Below are positions 32,402 through 41,443 of a stretch of DNA of 64,000 nucleotides, one piece after another. The first letter of the stretch is position 1, and each line of letters begins with the position of its first letter. Under the pieces are notes generated by a model that did no database searches, was not told the origin of the DNA, and was given only the letters and a program-made list of their open reading frames with translations. The stretch is from NCBI GenBank assembly GCA_030151365.1, contig JASLDW010000052.1, positions 1 to 64,000 on the forward strand, given 5' to 3'. A program made the position numbers and the translations under genes. Source of the DNA: Lysobacter sp. (GTDB lineage Bacteria; Pseudomonadota; Gammaproteobacteria; Xanthomonadales; Xanthomonadaceae).

Positions 32402-33696
32402 ACAGGATCGATTGGAATGCGTTGGATGCCGGTGCTCGCGAAGAGGTGCTGCAACGCCCGACGCGGGCGTCTTCCGCATTGGTGCGTGGCGACGTGCAAA
32501 GCATCCTCGAGGACGTCGCCGCGCGCGGCGACGACGCCCTGCGCGTGCTGACCGCGCACTACGATGGCGTCGAGCTGGAGCGTTTCGAAGTCGATGCAGA
32601 AGAGTTCGCTGCAGCCGAGGCGCAGGTTTCGAAGGAATTGCGCGATGCGATCGAGGAAGCGGCGGGACGGATCGAAGCCTTCCACCGTGCCGGCATGCCG
32701 CAGCCGTATCGGGTGGAAACTGCGAACGGCGTGGTTTGCGAACGTGTCTCGCGACCGATCAATCCGGTGGGCCTGTATGTGCCGGCGGGCAGCGCGCCGC
32801 TGCCGTCGACGGCATTGATGCTGACGATTCCGGCGATGCTCGCGGGCTGCCCGGATATCGTGCTGTGCACGCCGCCGCGCAAGGATGGCAGTGCCGACCC
32901 CGCGGTGCTGGTCGCGGCGCGACGCGTGCCCAACGTGCGGGTGTTCAAGCTCGGCGGCGCGCAGGCGATCGCTGCGATGACCTTCGGCACGGCGACGATC
33001 CCCCGTTGCGACAAGCTGTTCGGGCCGGGCAATGCCTATGTCGATGAAGCCAAGCGCCAGGCCTCGCAGCGCAGCGACGGGCCGGCGATCGACATGCCGG
33101 CCGGTCCGTCGGAAGTGCTGGTGATCGCCGACGCCGGCGCCAATCCGCGCTTCATCGCCGCCGACCTGTTGTCGCAGGCCGAGCACGGTCCCGATTCTCA
33201 GGTGCTGCTGCTGTCGGATTCGCCGGAGTTGCTCGATGCGGTCGCGCTGGCGATCGAGGAAGAACTTACGAAGCTGCCGCGCGCCGAAATCGCCCGCAAG
33301 GCGTTGCGCGCGTCGCGCCTGATCCAGGTCGGCGATCCCGCCCAGGCAATCGCGATCAGCAACCTCTACGCACCCGAGCACCTGATCCTGTCGTTGCGCG
33401 ATCCGCGCGCCTGGCTCGAACAGGTGACGTCGGCGGGCACGGTGTTCATGGGCGACTGGACGCCGGAATCGCTGGGAGATTACTGCAGCGGCAGCAACCA
33501 TGTCCTGCCGACGGGTGGCGCGGCTCGTGCGTGGAGTGGACTCAGCGTCGGCAGCTTCATGAAATCGCTGAGCGTGCAGACCGCGAGTCGCGACGGTTTG
33601 CGCACCATCGGCCCGTGCGCCGTGACACTGGCGAACGCCGAGGGCCTGCAGGCGCACGCGTTGGCGGTGACCGTCCGCATGGCGGAGCCGGCATGA
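32398..33696 (+). CDS. hisD: Histidinol dehydrogenase
   Basis: Zinc- and NAD-dependent enzyme of 432 residues performing the last two oxidations from histidinol to histidine. Family blocks GLYVPAGSAPLPSTALM, GGAQAIAAMTFGT, FGPGNAYVDEAKRQ, DMPAGPSEVLVIAD, DLLSQAEHG (zinc His) and YAPEHLILSL with SGSNHVLPTGGAAR are intact. It overlaps hisG and hisC by four bases each (ATGA), keeping the operon translationally coupled. Confidence 0.96.
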   Translation: MNRIDWNALDAGAREEVLQRPTRASSALVRGDVQSILEDVAARGDDALRVLTAHYDGVELERFEVDAEEFAAAEAQVSKELRDAIEEAAGRIEAFHRAGMPQPYRVETANGVVCERVSRPINPVGLYVPAGSAPLPSTALMLTIPAMLAGCPDIVLCTPPRKDGSADPAVLVAARRVPNVRVFKLGGAQAIAAMTFGTATIPRCDKLFGPGNAYVDEAKRQASQRSDGPAIDMPAGPSEVLVIADAGANPRFIAADLLSQAEHGPDSQVLLLSDSPELLDAVALAIEEELTKLPRAEIARKALRASRLIQVGDPAQAIAISNLYAPEHLILSLRDPRAWLEQVTSAGTVFMGDWTPESLGDYCSGSNHVLPTGGAARAWSGLSVGSFMKSLSVQTASRDGLRTIGPCAVTLANAEGLQAHALAVTVRMAEPA

Positions 33697-34778
33697 GTAC
33701 CGCGTCCAAGCTGTTGCGCGCGGACTTGCGCGAATTCGCCGGCTACAAGTCGGCGCGTACGGATCGCATCGCCGGGGATGTCTGGTTGAATGCCAACGAA
33801 TCGGCGTGGGCGAATGCCGGTGATGTCGAGGGCGCCTGCCGTCGTTATCCCGAGCCGCAGCCGCAAGCCCTGAGCCAACGCCTGGCGGAACTGTACGGCG
33901 TGACGCCCGACGCGTTGTTGGTCGGGCGCGGCAGCGACGAAGCCATCGATGTACTGGTGCGTGCGTTCTGCGCGCCAGGGCAGGGCGCCATCGTCACCGC
34001 GCCGCCGGTGTTCGGCATGTATGCGGTCTGTGCGCGATTGCACGGCGTCCGCGTGGTCGAGGTGCCGCTGGTCGACACCGCCGCCGGATTCTTCACCGAT
34101 CTCGATGCGCTGGCGGAAACCGCGGCCGCCAATGCCGCTTCGCTGGTCTTCGTTTGCTCGCCGGGCAATCCTTCCGGCGAATCGGTCGATGCGTCCGCGA
34201 TCGCGCGCTTGCTGCAGCGGCTCCAGGGGCGCGCGATCGTCGTGGTCGACGAGGCCTACGTCGAATATGCATCGCAGCCATCGCTGGTGCCGCTGATCGC
34301 CGAATACGACAACCTGGTCGTCCTGCGCACGCTGTCCAAGGCGCATGCACTGGCCTCGGCGCGGATTGGCGTGGCGATCGCCCGGCCGGAACTGATCGCG
34401 ATGATCCGTCGCTGCCAGGCGCCGTATCCGCTGTCGGGTCCGGCCGTCGCGCAGGCATTGCAGGCGCTGGAACCCGCCGCGCTCGCCGCCACCGCTGCGC
34501 ATGTCGAGGAAGCGAAGGCGGAGCGCGTCCGCGTCCAGTCTGCGCTGGGAGCGATGGCGGGTGTCCGCCGCGTCTATCCCTCCGCCGGCAACTTCCTGCT
34601 GGTACGCTTCGATGATGCCGAAGGCGCGTATCGCGCATTGCTGGCGTCCGGCGTGGTGGTGCGCGACATGCGCGCGATGCCGCAGCTGGACGACGCCCTG
34701 CGCATCACCATCGGCCGCCCCGAAGACAACCAACGCATGCTGGCCGCACTTCGGCCGGCGAAGGACCTTGCCGCATGA
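33693..34778 (+). CDS. hisC: Histidinol-phosphate aminotransferase
   Basis: PLP-dependent aminotransferase (class I/II, 361 residues), converting imidazole acetol phosphate to histidinol phosphate. Seen are LNANESAW at the N-terminus, GRGSDEAIDVLVRAFC, CSPGNPSGE, VVDEAYVEYA and the PLP lysine in TLSKAHALASARIG. Proteobacterial HisC can also transaminate aromatic amino acids. It overlaps hisD and hisB by four bases. Confidence 0.95.
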   Translation: MSTASKLLRADLREFAGYKSARTDRIAGDVWLNANESAWANAGDVEGACRRYPEPQPQALSQRLAELYGVTPDALLVGRGSDEAIDVLVRAFCAPGQGAIVTAPPVFGMYAVCARLHGVRVVEVPLVDTAAGFFTDLDALAETAAANAASLVFVCSPGNPSGESVDASAIARLLQRLQGRAIVVVDEAYVEYASQPSLVPLIAEYDNLVVLRTLSKAHALASARIGVAIARPELIAMIRRCQAPYPLSGPAVAQALQALEPAALAATAAHVEEAKAERVRVQSALGAMAGVRRVYPSAGNFLLVRFDDAEGAYRALLASGVVVRDMRAMPQLDDALRITIGRPEDNQRMLAALRPAKDLAA

Positions 34779-35851
34779 GCCAGCCCATCCTGTTCGTCGA
34801 TCGCGACGGTACCCTGATCGAAGAGCCCTCCGATTTCCAGATCGACCGTTACGAGAAGCTGCGCTTCGTCGAAGGCGTGATCCCGGCGATGCTGCAACTG
34901 CGTGACGCAGGCTACGAATTCGTCATGGTGACCAACCAGAACGGACTGGGCACGGAATCGTTCCCGCAGGCCGATTTCGATGCGCCGCATGCGTTGATGA
35001 TGCAGGTGCTGGAAAGCCAGGGCATCCGTTTCCGCGAAGTGCTGATCGATCCCAGCTTCGCCCACGATCCGCTGCCGACGCGCAAGCCGGCGGTCGGCCT
35101 GGTGATGCACTACCTTCGCGAGCGCAGCTTCGATCCGCAGCGCAGCGCGATGATCGGCGACCGCGACACCGACATCCAGTTCGCGCAGAACATGGGCATC
35201 CGCGGGTTCAAGCTGAAATCTCCGCAGTTCGGCGAGGGCTTGGCGTGGTCGCAGATTCCCGCCGCGGTGCTGGGCGGCACGCGGGCGGCGACGGTCGAGC
35301 GCGTGACCAACGAAACGAAGATCGTCGCCAGCGTCGATCTCGATGTTCCGGGGCCGCAGAAGATCCAGACCGGCATCGGTTTCTTCGACCACATGCTGGA
35401 ACAGCTCGGCAAGCACGGCGGTTTCGCCTTGGCGGTCGATTGCGAAGGCGACCTCCATGTCGACGAGCACCACACCGTGGAGGATTGCGCGCTGGCGATC
35501 GGCCAGGCGCTGAAGCAGGCTCTGGGCGACAAGCGCGGCATCGGTCGCTACGGGTTCACCTTGCCGATGGACGAAGCGTTGGCAACCGCCGCGCTCGATC
35601 TCTCCGGGCGCGCGTATTTCGTCTTCGATGGCGAATTCGTCCGCGAACAGGTCGGTGGCCTGTCGACCGAGCTGGTGCCGCACTTCTTCCGTTCGCTTTG
35701 CGATGCCGCCGGAATCAATCTGCATTTGTCAGTGGAAGGCGAGAACGACCACCACATGATCGAGGCCTGTTTCAAGGTCGTCGGGCGCGCGCTGCGCCAG
35801 GCGATCCGTCGCGAAGGCGTCGAGTTGCCGAGCACCAAAGGACAGCTGTGA
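34775..35851 (+). CDS. hisB: Bifunctional histidinol-phosphatase / imidazoleglycerol-phosphate dehydratase
   Basis: Two fused enzymes in 358 residues. Residues about 1-165 are a HAD phosphatase (FVDRDGTLIEEPSDF, VTNQNGLGT, SAMIGDRDTDIQFA). Residues about 168-358 are the dehydratase with its manganese sites GFFDHMLEQLGKHG, DEHHTVEDCALAIGQAL and ENDHHMIEACFK. This fusion is typical of gammaproteobacteria. Both active sites look intact. It overlaps hisC by four bases and hisH by four through GTGA. Confidence 0.96.
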   Translation: MSQPILFVDRDGTLIEEPSDFQIDRYEKLRFVEGVIPAMLQLRDAGYEFVMVTNQNGLGTESFPQADFDAPHALMMQVLESQGIRFREVLIDPSFAHDPLPTRKPAVGLVMHYLRERSFDPQRSAMIGDRDTDIQFAQNMGIRGFKLKSPQFGEGLAWSQIPAAVLGGTRAATVERVTNETKIVASVDLDVPGPQKIQTGIGFFDHMLEQLGKHGGFALAVDCEGDLHVDEHHTVEDCALAIGQALKQALGDKRGIGRYGFTLPMDEALATAALDLSGRAYFVFDGEFVREQVGGLSTELVPHFFRSLCDAAGINLHLSVEGENDHHMIEACFKVVGRALRQAIRREGVELPSTKGQL

Positions 35852-36450
35852 GCCGAAGAGTTGCGCTCATCGATGCCGGCGGCGCCAATCTCGGTTCCGT
35901 GCGTGACGCACTGGATCGGCTCGGTGCGCAAGTCGATGTCGTGCGCGATGGCGATGGCCTGCGTGATGCCGACCGGGTGATCCTGCCCGGCGTCGGTGCG
36001 GCGGAGCCGGGCATGCGACTGCTGCGCGAACGTGGATTTGTCGAAGTCCTGCGTGCGTCGCCACGGCCGCTGCTGGGGGTCTGCCTCGGCATGCAATTGC
36101 TGTTCGATTCCTCCGAAGAGGGCAATGTCGAATGCCTGGGCCTGATCCCCGGGCGCATTTTCCGCTTGCAGGAGGCGCTGGGAGTGCGCGTGCCGCACAT
36201 GGGCTGGAATACCTTGCAGCGGGTACAGGGCAGCGCGCTGATGTCCGGCATCGACGAGGCCTCCAGCGTCTATTTCGTCCACAGTTACGCCGCACCGGTA
36301 ACCGCCGATTGCGTTGCCGGTTGCGAACATGGCCAGGCGTTTGCCGCGATCGTCCAGCGCGGGCGTGTGTGCGGCGCGCAATTCCATCCCGAGCGTTCGG
36401 GCGTCATTGGTGCGCGCCTGCTCTCCAATTTTCTTGCGTGGTCGCCATGA
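35848..36450 (+). CDS. hisH: Imidazole glycerol phosphate synthase, glutaminase subunit
   Basis: Class I glutamine amidotransferase of 200 residues that feeds ammonia to HisF. The nucleophile Cys is in LLGVCLGMQLLF, the His-Glu pair in GAQFHPERSG, and the oxyanion-region PGVGAAEPGM is present. The start is GTG 35848, overlapping the hisB stop; the frame remains open upstream inside hisB but lacks homology. It ends with an ATGA overlap with hisA. Confidence 0.95.
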   Translation: MSRRVALIDAGGANLGSVRDALDRLGAQVDVVRDGDGLRDADRVILPGVGAAEPGMRLLRERGFVEVLRASPRPLLGVCLGMQLLFDSSEEGNVECLGLIPGRIFRLQEALGVRVPHMGWNTLQRVQGSALMSGIDEASSVYFVHSYAAPVTADCVAGCEHGQAFAAIVQRGRVCGAQFHPERSGVIGARLLSNFLAWSP

Positions 36451-37181
36451 GTTTCACCGCTTATCCCGCCATCGATGTCCGCGACGGCCGCGTGGTGCGC
36501 CTGCGCCAGGGCGATTACGCCCAGGAAACCCGCTACGACGACGACCCGTTCACGCTGGCGTTGCGCTATTCGGAACAGGGCGCGCAATGGCTGCATCTGG
36601 TCGATCTTGATGCGGCGCGCGATGGTGGCTACCGCCTGGCGCCGTTGTTGCGTTCGCTCAGCGAACACACTGGCCTGCACGTCCAGACCGGCGGCGGCGT
36701 GCGCGCCGAAAAGGACGTCGACGCGATCCTGGAAGCCGGGGCGCAGCGCGTGGTGATCGGATCACTGGCGGTGCGCGAACCGGGGTTGGTGGAGGGCTGG
36801 CTGCGCACGTTTGGCGCGGAACACCTGACCATCGCGCTTGACGCGCGCCAGGACGAAGACGGCGAATGGCGGCTGCCGGTGCATGGCTGGACCGAATCTT
36901 CTCCGCAGACGCTGTTCGATCTCGCAGCCGGTTACACCGATGCCGGATTGCGCCACCTGCTGTGCACCGACATCAGTCGCGACGGCATGTTGAGCGGGCC
37001 GAGCCTCGAGCTGTACGGCGAGGTGTGCCGTCGTTTCCCTCGGCTGCAGGTGCAGGCCAGCGGCGGCATCCGCGATGCTGCAGATGTGTCCGGTGCGCGC
37101 GCGGCGGGTTGCGCGGGCGCCGTGCTCGGAAAATCGTTGCTCGACGGTCGTTTGTCGCTGGCGGAAGCGCTGCAATGCTGA
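36447..37181 (+). CDS. hisA: ProFAR isomerase HisA
   Basis: A (beta/alpha)8-barrel isomerase of 244 residues. It opens PAIDVRDGRVVRLRQGDY with the catalytic Asp, then HLVDLDAARDGG, VQTGGGVRAEKDV, GSLAVREP, the second catalytic Asp in LLCTDISRDGM and QASGGIRDAADV. The substrate phosphate-binding repeats of HisA/HisF are both visible. It overlaps hisF by seven bases. Confidence 0.95.
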   Translation: MSFTAYPAIDVRDGRVVRLRQGDYAQETRYDDDPFTLALRYSEQGAQWLHLVDLDAARDGGYRLAPLLRSLSEHTGLHVQTGGGVRAEKDVDAILEAGAQRVVIGSLAVREPGLVEGWLRTFGAEHLTIALDARQDEDGEWRLPVHGWTESSPQTLFDLAAGYTDAGLRHLLCTDISRDGMLSGPSLELYGEVCRRFPRLQVQASGGIRDAADVSGARAAGCAGAVLGKSLLDGRLSLAEALQC

Positions 37182-37948
37182 GCCGTCGCATCATTCCCTG
37201 CCTGGACGTCCGCGACGGTCGCGTGGTCAAGGGCGTGCGCTTCCGCGACCACGTCGACATGGGTGACATCGTCGAGCTGGCACGGCGCTATCGCGACGAG
37301 GGCGCCGACGAGCTGGTGTTCTACGACATCACCGCCAGTCCGCAGGGGCGCAGCGTCGATCGCGATTGGGTGCGGCGGGTCTCGCGCACCATCGACATCC
37401 CGTTCTGCGTCGCCGGCGGCATCCGTAGCGTCGAGGATGCCCATGCCGTGCTCAATGCCGGTGCCGACAAGGTGTCGATCAACACGCCGGCGCTGGAACG
37501 TCCCGAACTGATCGGCGAGATCGCCGACGCATTCGGCGTGCAGTGCGTGGTGGTCGGGATCGATTCGCAACGTGATGCGGATGGCGAATGGCGGGTACGC
37601 AGCCATACCGGCGATCCCGAGCGGACGCGGGCGTTGCCGCGGCGGACCCTCGATTGGGTGGTGGAGGCGCAACAGCGCGGCGCCGGCGAAATCGTGCTCA
37701 ACTGCATGGACAGCGATGGCGTGCGCAACGGCTACGACATCGCGCAGCTGGGCGACGCCCGGACGCTGGCGACGGTCCCCTTGGTGGCATCCGGTGGCGC
37801 CGGCACGATCGATCACTTCGAGGCGGCGTTCCGCAACGCCGACGTCGATGGTGCGCTCGCCGCGAGTGTGTTCCACTCGGGTACCGTGCGCATCCCCGAA
37901 CTCAAGCGCGAGCTTTCCGCGCGTGGCATCGCGATGAGGTTGTCATGA
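37175..37948 (+). CDS. hisF: Imidazole glycerol phosphate synthase, cyclase subunit
   Basis: The (beta/alpha)8-barrel partner of HisH (257 residues), forming IGP and AICAR. Landmarks are IIPCLDVRDGRVVKG (catalytic Asp), LVFYDITASPQGR, FCVAGGIRSVEDA, GADKVSINTPAL, the second catalytic Asp in ILNCMDSDGVRNGYD-type sequence (LNCMDSDGVRNGYD) and PLVASGGAGT. Its start sits seven bases inside hisA and its stop overlaps hisI. Confidence 0.95.
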   Translation: MLSRRIIPCLDVRDGRVVKGVRFRDHVDMGDIVELARRYRDEGADELVFYDITASPQGRSVDRDWVRRVSRTIDIPFCVAGGIRSVEDAHAVLNAGADKVSINTPALERPELIGEIADAFGVQCVVVGIDSQRDADGEWRVRSHTGDPERTRALPRRTLDWVVEAQQRGAGEIVLNCMDSDGVRNGYDIAQLGDARTLATVPLVASGGAGTIDHFEAAFRNADVDGALAASVFHSGTVRIPELKRELSARGIAMRLS

Positions 37949-38556
37949 CGATCCCGGGTTTTGACGTCAACGTCCTGGACTGGTCGAAATCGCCCGATGG
38001 CCTGCTGCCGGCGATCGTGCAGGACGCCGACACCTTGCGCGTGTTGATGCTGGGCTACGTCAATCGCGAATCGCTGGTGCAGACGCTGGCGTCCGGCCAC
38101 GTGACATTCTTCAGCCGCAGCAGGCAGCGCTTGTGGACCAAGGGCGAGGGCTCCGGTCACTTCCTCGATCTGGTGTCGTTGCAGGCCGATTGCGACAACG
38201 ACAGCGTGCTGGTGATGGCACGCCCGCATGGTCCCACCTGCCACCTCGGGCACGCCAGTTGCTTCGCCGATGCGCGGGGTGATGCGTTGGCGGAACTCGA
38301 TCGCCTGATCGCCACCCGGGAAGCGGATCGCCCCGAAGGCAGCTACACCACCAAGCTCTTTGAAGGCGGTGTCCGCCGGATCGCGCAGAAGGTGGGCGAG
38401 GAGGGCGTCGAGACGGCCCTGGCAGGCGTGGCCCAAAGCGATGCCGAGCTCCTGGGCGAAAGCGCCGACCTGCTGTATCACTTGCTGGTGCTGCTGCGTT
38501 CGCGCGGACTCGGGTTGGCCGATGCGCTCGCGGTGCTGGAGCGGCGCGCACGTTGA
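37945..38556 (+). CDS. hisI: Phosphoribosyl-AMP cyclohydrolase / phosphoribosyl-ATP diphosphatase
   Basis: Bifunctional HisIE protein of 203 residues. The N-terminal cyclohydrolase half (1-110) has LMLGYVNRESL, RQRLWTKGEGSGH, the Zn/Mg ligands in QADCDNDSVLV and PTCHLGHASCF. The C-terminal helical MazG-like diphosphatase half (115-203) has GSYTTKLFEGG, KVGEEGVETALA and ESADLLYHLLVLL. It closes the operon whose genes all overlap by 4-7 bases. Thirty bases separate it from the next gene. Confidence 0.95.
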   Translation: MTIPGFDVNVLDWSKSPDGLLPAIVQDADTLRVLMLGYVNRESLVQTLASGHVTFFSRSRQRLWTKGEGSGHFLDLVSLQADCDNDSVLVMARPHGPTCHLGHASCFADARGDALAELDRLIATREADRPEGSYTTKLFEGGVRRIAQKVGEEGVETALAGVAQSDAELLGESADLLYHLLVLLRSRGLGLADALAVLERRAR

Positions 38557-38586
38557 TTCGTCATGCCACTGGCGGATAATTGCCGG

Positions 38587-40173
38587 ATGCGCACATCAAT
38601 CTCGAAGCTTTGCCTGCTGGCCGTCGGTGGGTTGACCGCCAATCCGCTGCTGCACGCCGCGACCATGCGTGGTCGCGTCTGTCTTGATGCCGGCGCCACG
38701 GCTTCGTGTCCGGCCAGCGCCAAAGGCGTGGCAAATGTCGCCATCTCCAATGGTCGCCAGATCGTCCGCAGCGATGCCGAGGGTCGCTACAGCATCGAGG
38801 TCGCGGATGGCGATACCGTATTCGCGATCAAGCCGCCGGCGATGGCGTTCGCAAATCGTGCCAACGGCCTGCCGGGTTTCTGGCAGCACTACACGCCGAA
38901 CGGTTCGCCGAAGTTGAAATACGGCGGAATCGCGCCGTCCTCGTCGTTGCAGTTCGATGTCGCGCTGCGACCGCTGGGCAAGGTGCCAGGTTCGCTCGAC
39001 ATGCTGGTGTTCGGCGATCCGCAACCGAAATCGCCGAAGGACGTCGGCTATTACGAGCGTGACATCGTCGCGCCGCTGGTCGGCCACACTAACGCGCGCC
39101 TCGGCATCTCGCTGGGCGACATCGCCAGCGACGATCTCAGCCTGTATCCGGCGATCAATGCCGTCACCACCCGCCTGCACCAGCCGTGGTTGCATGTCCC
39201 CGGCAATCACGACATGGATGCCGATGCGACTGGGGACGCCCATGCGCTCGATTCCTTCCGCAATGTCTATGGCCCCGATACCTATGCCTGGCAGGAGCCG
39301 CAGGCGAATTTCATCGTCCTCGACGACGTGGTGATGACACCGGGCAAGGCGCCGGGTTACATCGGCGGCTTCCGCGACGACCAATTCGCATTCCTGGAAT
39401 CGGTGTTGCCGACGCTCGACCACGATCGTTTGCTGGTGCTGTCGATGCACATCCCGCTGTTCGAGCCCGCGGGCAAGGACACCTTCCGCGATGCCGACCG
39501 CGCGCGCCTGTTCGCCTTGATCAAGGATTTCCCGCACGTACTGGTGTTGAGCGCCCACTCGCACGCGCAGCAGCACTGGTTCCACGATGCCTCGACCGGC
39601 TGGCGCGGCGCGCAGCCATTGCACGAATACAATGTCGGCGCGGCCTGCGGTGCGTTCTGGTCGGGCGTGAAGGACACCGCCGGCATCCCGGCATCGACGA
39701 TGTCCGACGGCACCCCCAACGGTTACGCGACGTTGCATGTCGAATCTGACGGCCGTTACGCGTTGGCGTATCACCCGGCACGCGATCCCGCCGACACCCA
39801 GATCGGCCTGCACGCGCCGAAGGTGCTGCGCAAGGGCGCCTATCCGGCGTGGGGCGTCTACGCCAACATGTGGATGGGCATGGTGGACACGAAGATCGAG
39901 TATCGCGTGGACGACGGCGCGTGGAAGCCGATGACGCGGGTGGTGCAGCCCGATCCGGCGTTGCTCGCCGAGAACATGCGCGATGACCAGGCGCCGCGAC
40001 TGCGCGGCTATGACCGTTCGCCCGAGGCGACGCCGTCGCCGCACCTGTGGCGCGGCGCGTTGCCGACCGATCTTGCCATTGGCGAGCATCGCGTCGAGGT
40101 GCGCGCGCAGGATCGCTGGCGTGGCGAGGTGAGCGCGACGACGCGGTATCGACTGGAAGACGCGAAACCCTGA
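38587..40173 (+). CDS. Exported calcineurin-like metallophosphoesterase
   Basis: A 528-residue secreted phosphoesterase. Signal peptide at about 1-23, then an Ig-like MetallophosN domain (TMRGRVCLDAGATASCPASAKGVANVAISNG), the catalytic core (VFGDPQPKS, SLGDIASDDLSLY, HVPGNHDMDAD, VLSMHIPLF, LSAHSHAQQHW, supplying Asp, His and Asn metal ligands) and a C-terminal MetallophosC beta domain. The substrate is unknown; relatives act on nucleotides, phosphodiesters or cell-wall material. It lies 30 bases after hisI on the same strand, so it may be read through from the his operon, with no obvious functional link. Confidence 0.87.
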   Translation: MRTSISKLCLLAVGGLTANPLLHAATMRGRVCLDAGATASCPASAKGVANVAISNGRQIVRSDAEGRYSIEVADGDTVFAIKPPAMAFANRANGLPGFWQHYTPNGSPKLKYGGIAPSSSLQFDVALRPLGKVPGSLDMLVFGDPQPKSPKDVGYYERDIVAPLVGHTNARLGISLGDIASDDLSLYPAINAVTTRLHQPWLHVPGNHDMDADATGDAHALDSFRNVYGPDTYAWQEPQANFIVLDDVVMTPGKAPGYIGGFRDDQFAFLESVLPTLDHDRLLVLSMHIPLFEPAGKDTFRDADRARLFALIKDFPHVLVLSAHSHAQQHWFHDASTGWRGAQPLHEYNVGAACGAFWSGVKDTAGIPASTMSDGTPNGYATLHVESDGRYALAYHPARDPADTQIGLHAPKVLRKGAYPAWGVYANMWMGMVDTKIEYRVDDGAWKPMTRVVQPDPALLAENMRDDQAPRLRGYDRSPEATPSPHLWRGALPTDLAIGEHRVEVRAQDRWRGEVSATTRYRLEDAKP

Positions 40174-40185
40174 GTGGCGGCGCGC

Positions 40186-41412
40186 TCAGCGCGTGAGCAG
40201 ACCTGTGCGCTTCAGTGCCTCGATCAATGCCAGCTTGTTTTCCGGGGTGCGGGGAGAGCCGGTGACGCGGTCCAACACCTTGCCGTTGTGCACGATGAGG
40301 TAGGTCGGCATGCTCCAGCCTGGCGGCAGCAAGGTCCATTCCGCGCGATCATAGAGCTGTACCGCTTGTGCCGTCTGGAATCGTCGGTTCCAGTCGGCGA
40401 TGGCACTTTGATCCTCCCAACCCGGCGGCAGCATCAACCAGTGTGCATGCCGGGAGAAAACCGGCCCCAGTACCGGATCGGCGGAAATGTCCGCAGCTGC
40501 GTCTTCGGCGTTGTGGCAACCGGACAGCACCAATATCTGCAGCGGCGCGAGATCGAGCTGCGCCCGGGTCAATACCGTCCCGTCGTGGCTTGGCGCCCAT
40601 ATGCTGTGAGGTGATGCGGTGCCCGCATCGATCATGCGCGGAAGCGCGGGCAGCCCGGCGTTCGGATGCGCGGCGGCGTAGCGGCGGGCGTCATCGAATT
40701 CTCGCACGCGAACGAGGTTCTGGTAGACCTCGCGGACATCCGCGGATCGCGCAACGCCGCGATGTTCCATCGCAGCGACAACTTCGCGCATGCGAATGAC
40801 GTCTTCCGGCGTTGGCGCATCGAACAGGACGAGTTCGAACGCTTGCAGCAGATAGACCAGATCGCGCTCGTCCAGTTTCCCGAGTGCAGCGGGTTTTACG
40901 AACAGTCCCGAAAATTCCCGATCGAAGCGCGCATGGAGCTCGGGCTGGAAGGTGCCATCTGGACGCTCCATGCGCGAGAGTGCATCAAACTCAGTCTCGA
41001 TCCGGCTGGGAGGCTGGTTTGCTGCCCGCCATCTTGGTGGCGCATCGGGGCTGCGGAACCGGATGCCCGACACATAAGATTCCGCGCCGAACAGCACCAA
41101 TACTTGCCGGGCTTCCTCACGCGTCAGTTCGGTGGCCAGGTCACCGGTTCCAAATCCTCCCAGGCCCCTGTCGCCAAAATGCAGATCATCGAGGAATCGC
41201 TGGCGCGCCAGCGGCGGCAGCAGGTCGAGTGGCGAATCCTTGCCCGCATGCAGTTTCAGGTAGGCGTCGAGTTCTGCGCGGGAGCGGATGATCTGCAGTT
41301 TAGCCGCCAAGGCAGCTGCGGTCGCGGATTGCGCGGCCGCTGTCGTCACCGGGATGCCGGAGCTCAAGACGCTTGCCAACAGGAATGCGGGCAAGAAACG
41401 GACACTCGACAT
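40186..41412 (-). CDS. Exported protein with thioredoxin-like C-terminus, unknown
   Basis: A 408-residue protein with a signal peptide (about 1-26: SVRFLPAFLLASVLSS...AAAQ). The middle is Arg/Ala-rich helical sequence without a recognised family. The C-terminal 130 residues resemble a thioredoxin fold: LQILVLSGCHNAEDAAADI carries a single cysteine at the CxxC position, then a cis-Pro-like GWSMPTYLIVHNGK and LDRVTG. The redox motif is incomplete (Ser-Gly-Cys-His), so a thiol oxidoreductase activity is doubtful. ATG 41412 has a GGGAGG ribosome site. It converges on the phosphoesterase gene with a 12-base gap. Confidence 0.65.
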   Translation of the reverse strand: MSSVRFLPAFLLASVLSSGIPVTTAAAQSATAAALAAKLQIIRSRAELDAYLKLHAGKDSPLDLLPPLARQRFLDDLHFGDRGLGGFGTGDLATELTREEARQVLVLFGAESYVSGIRFRSPDAPPRWRAANQPPSRIETEFDALSRMERPDGTFQPELHARFDREFSGLFVKPAALGKLDERDLVYLLQAFELVLFDAPTPEDVIRMREVVAAMEHRGVARSADVREVYQNLVRVREFDDARRYAAAHPNAGLPALPRMIDAGTASPHSIWAPSHDGTVLTRAQLDLAPLQILVLSGCHNAEDAAADISADPVLGPVFSRHAHWLMLPPGWEDQSAIADWNRRFQTAQAVQLYDRAEWTLLPPGWSMPTYLIVHNGKVLDRVTGSPRTPENKLALIEALKRTGLLTR

Positions 41413-41443
41413 GGACGACACCTCCCCGTGGAATCCCAAGATA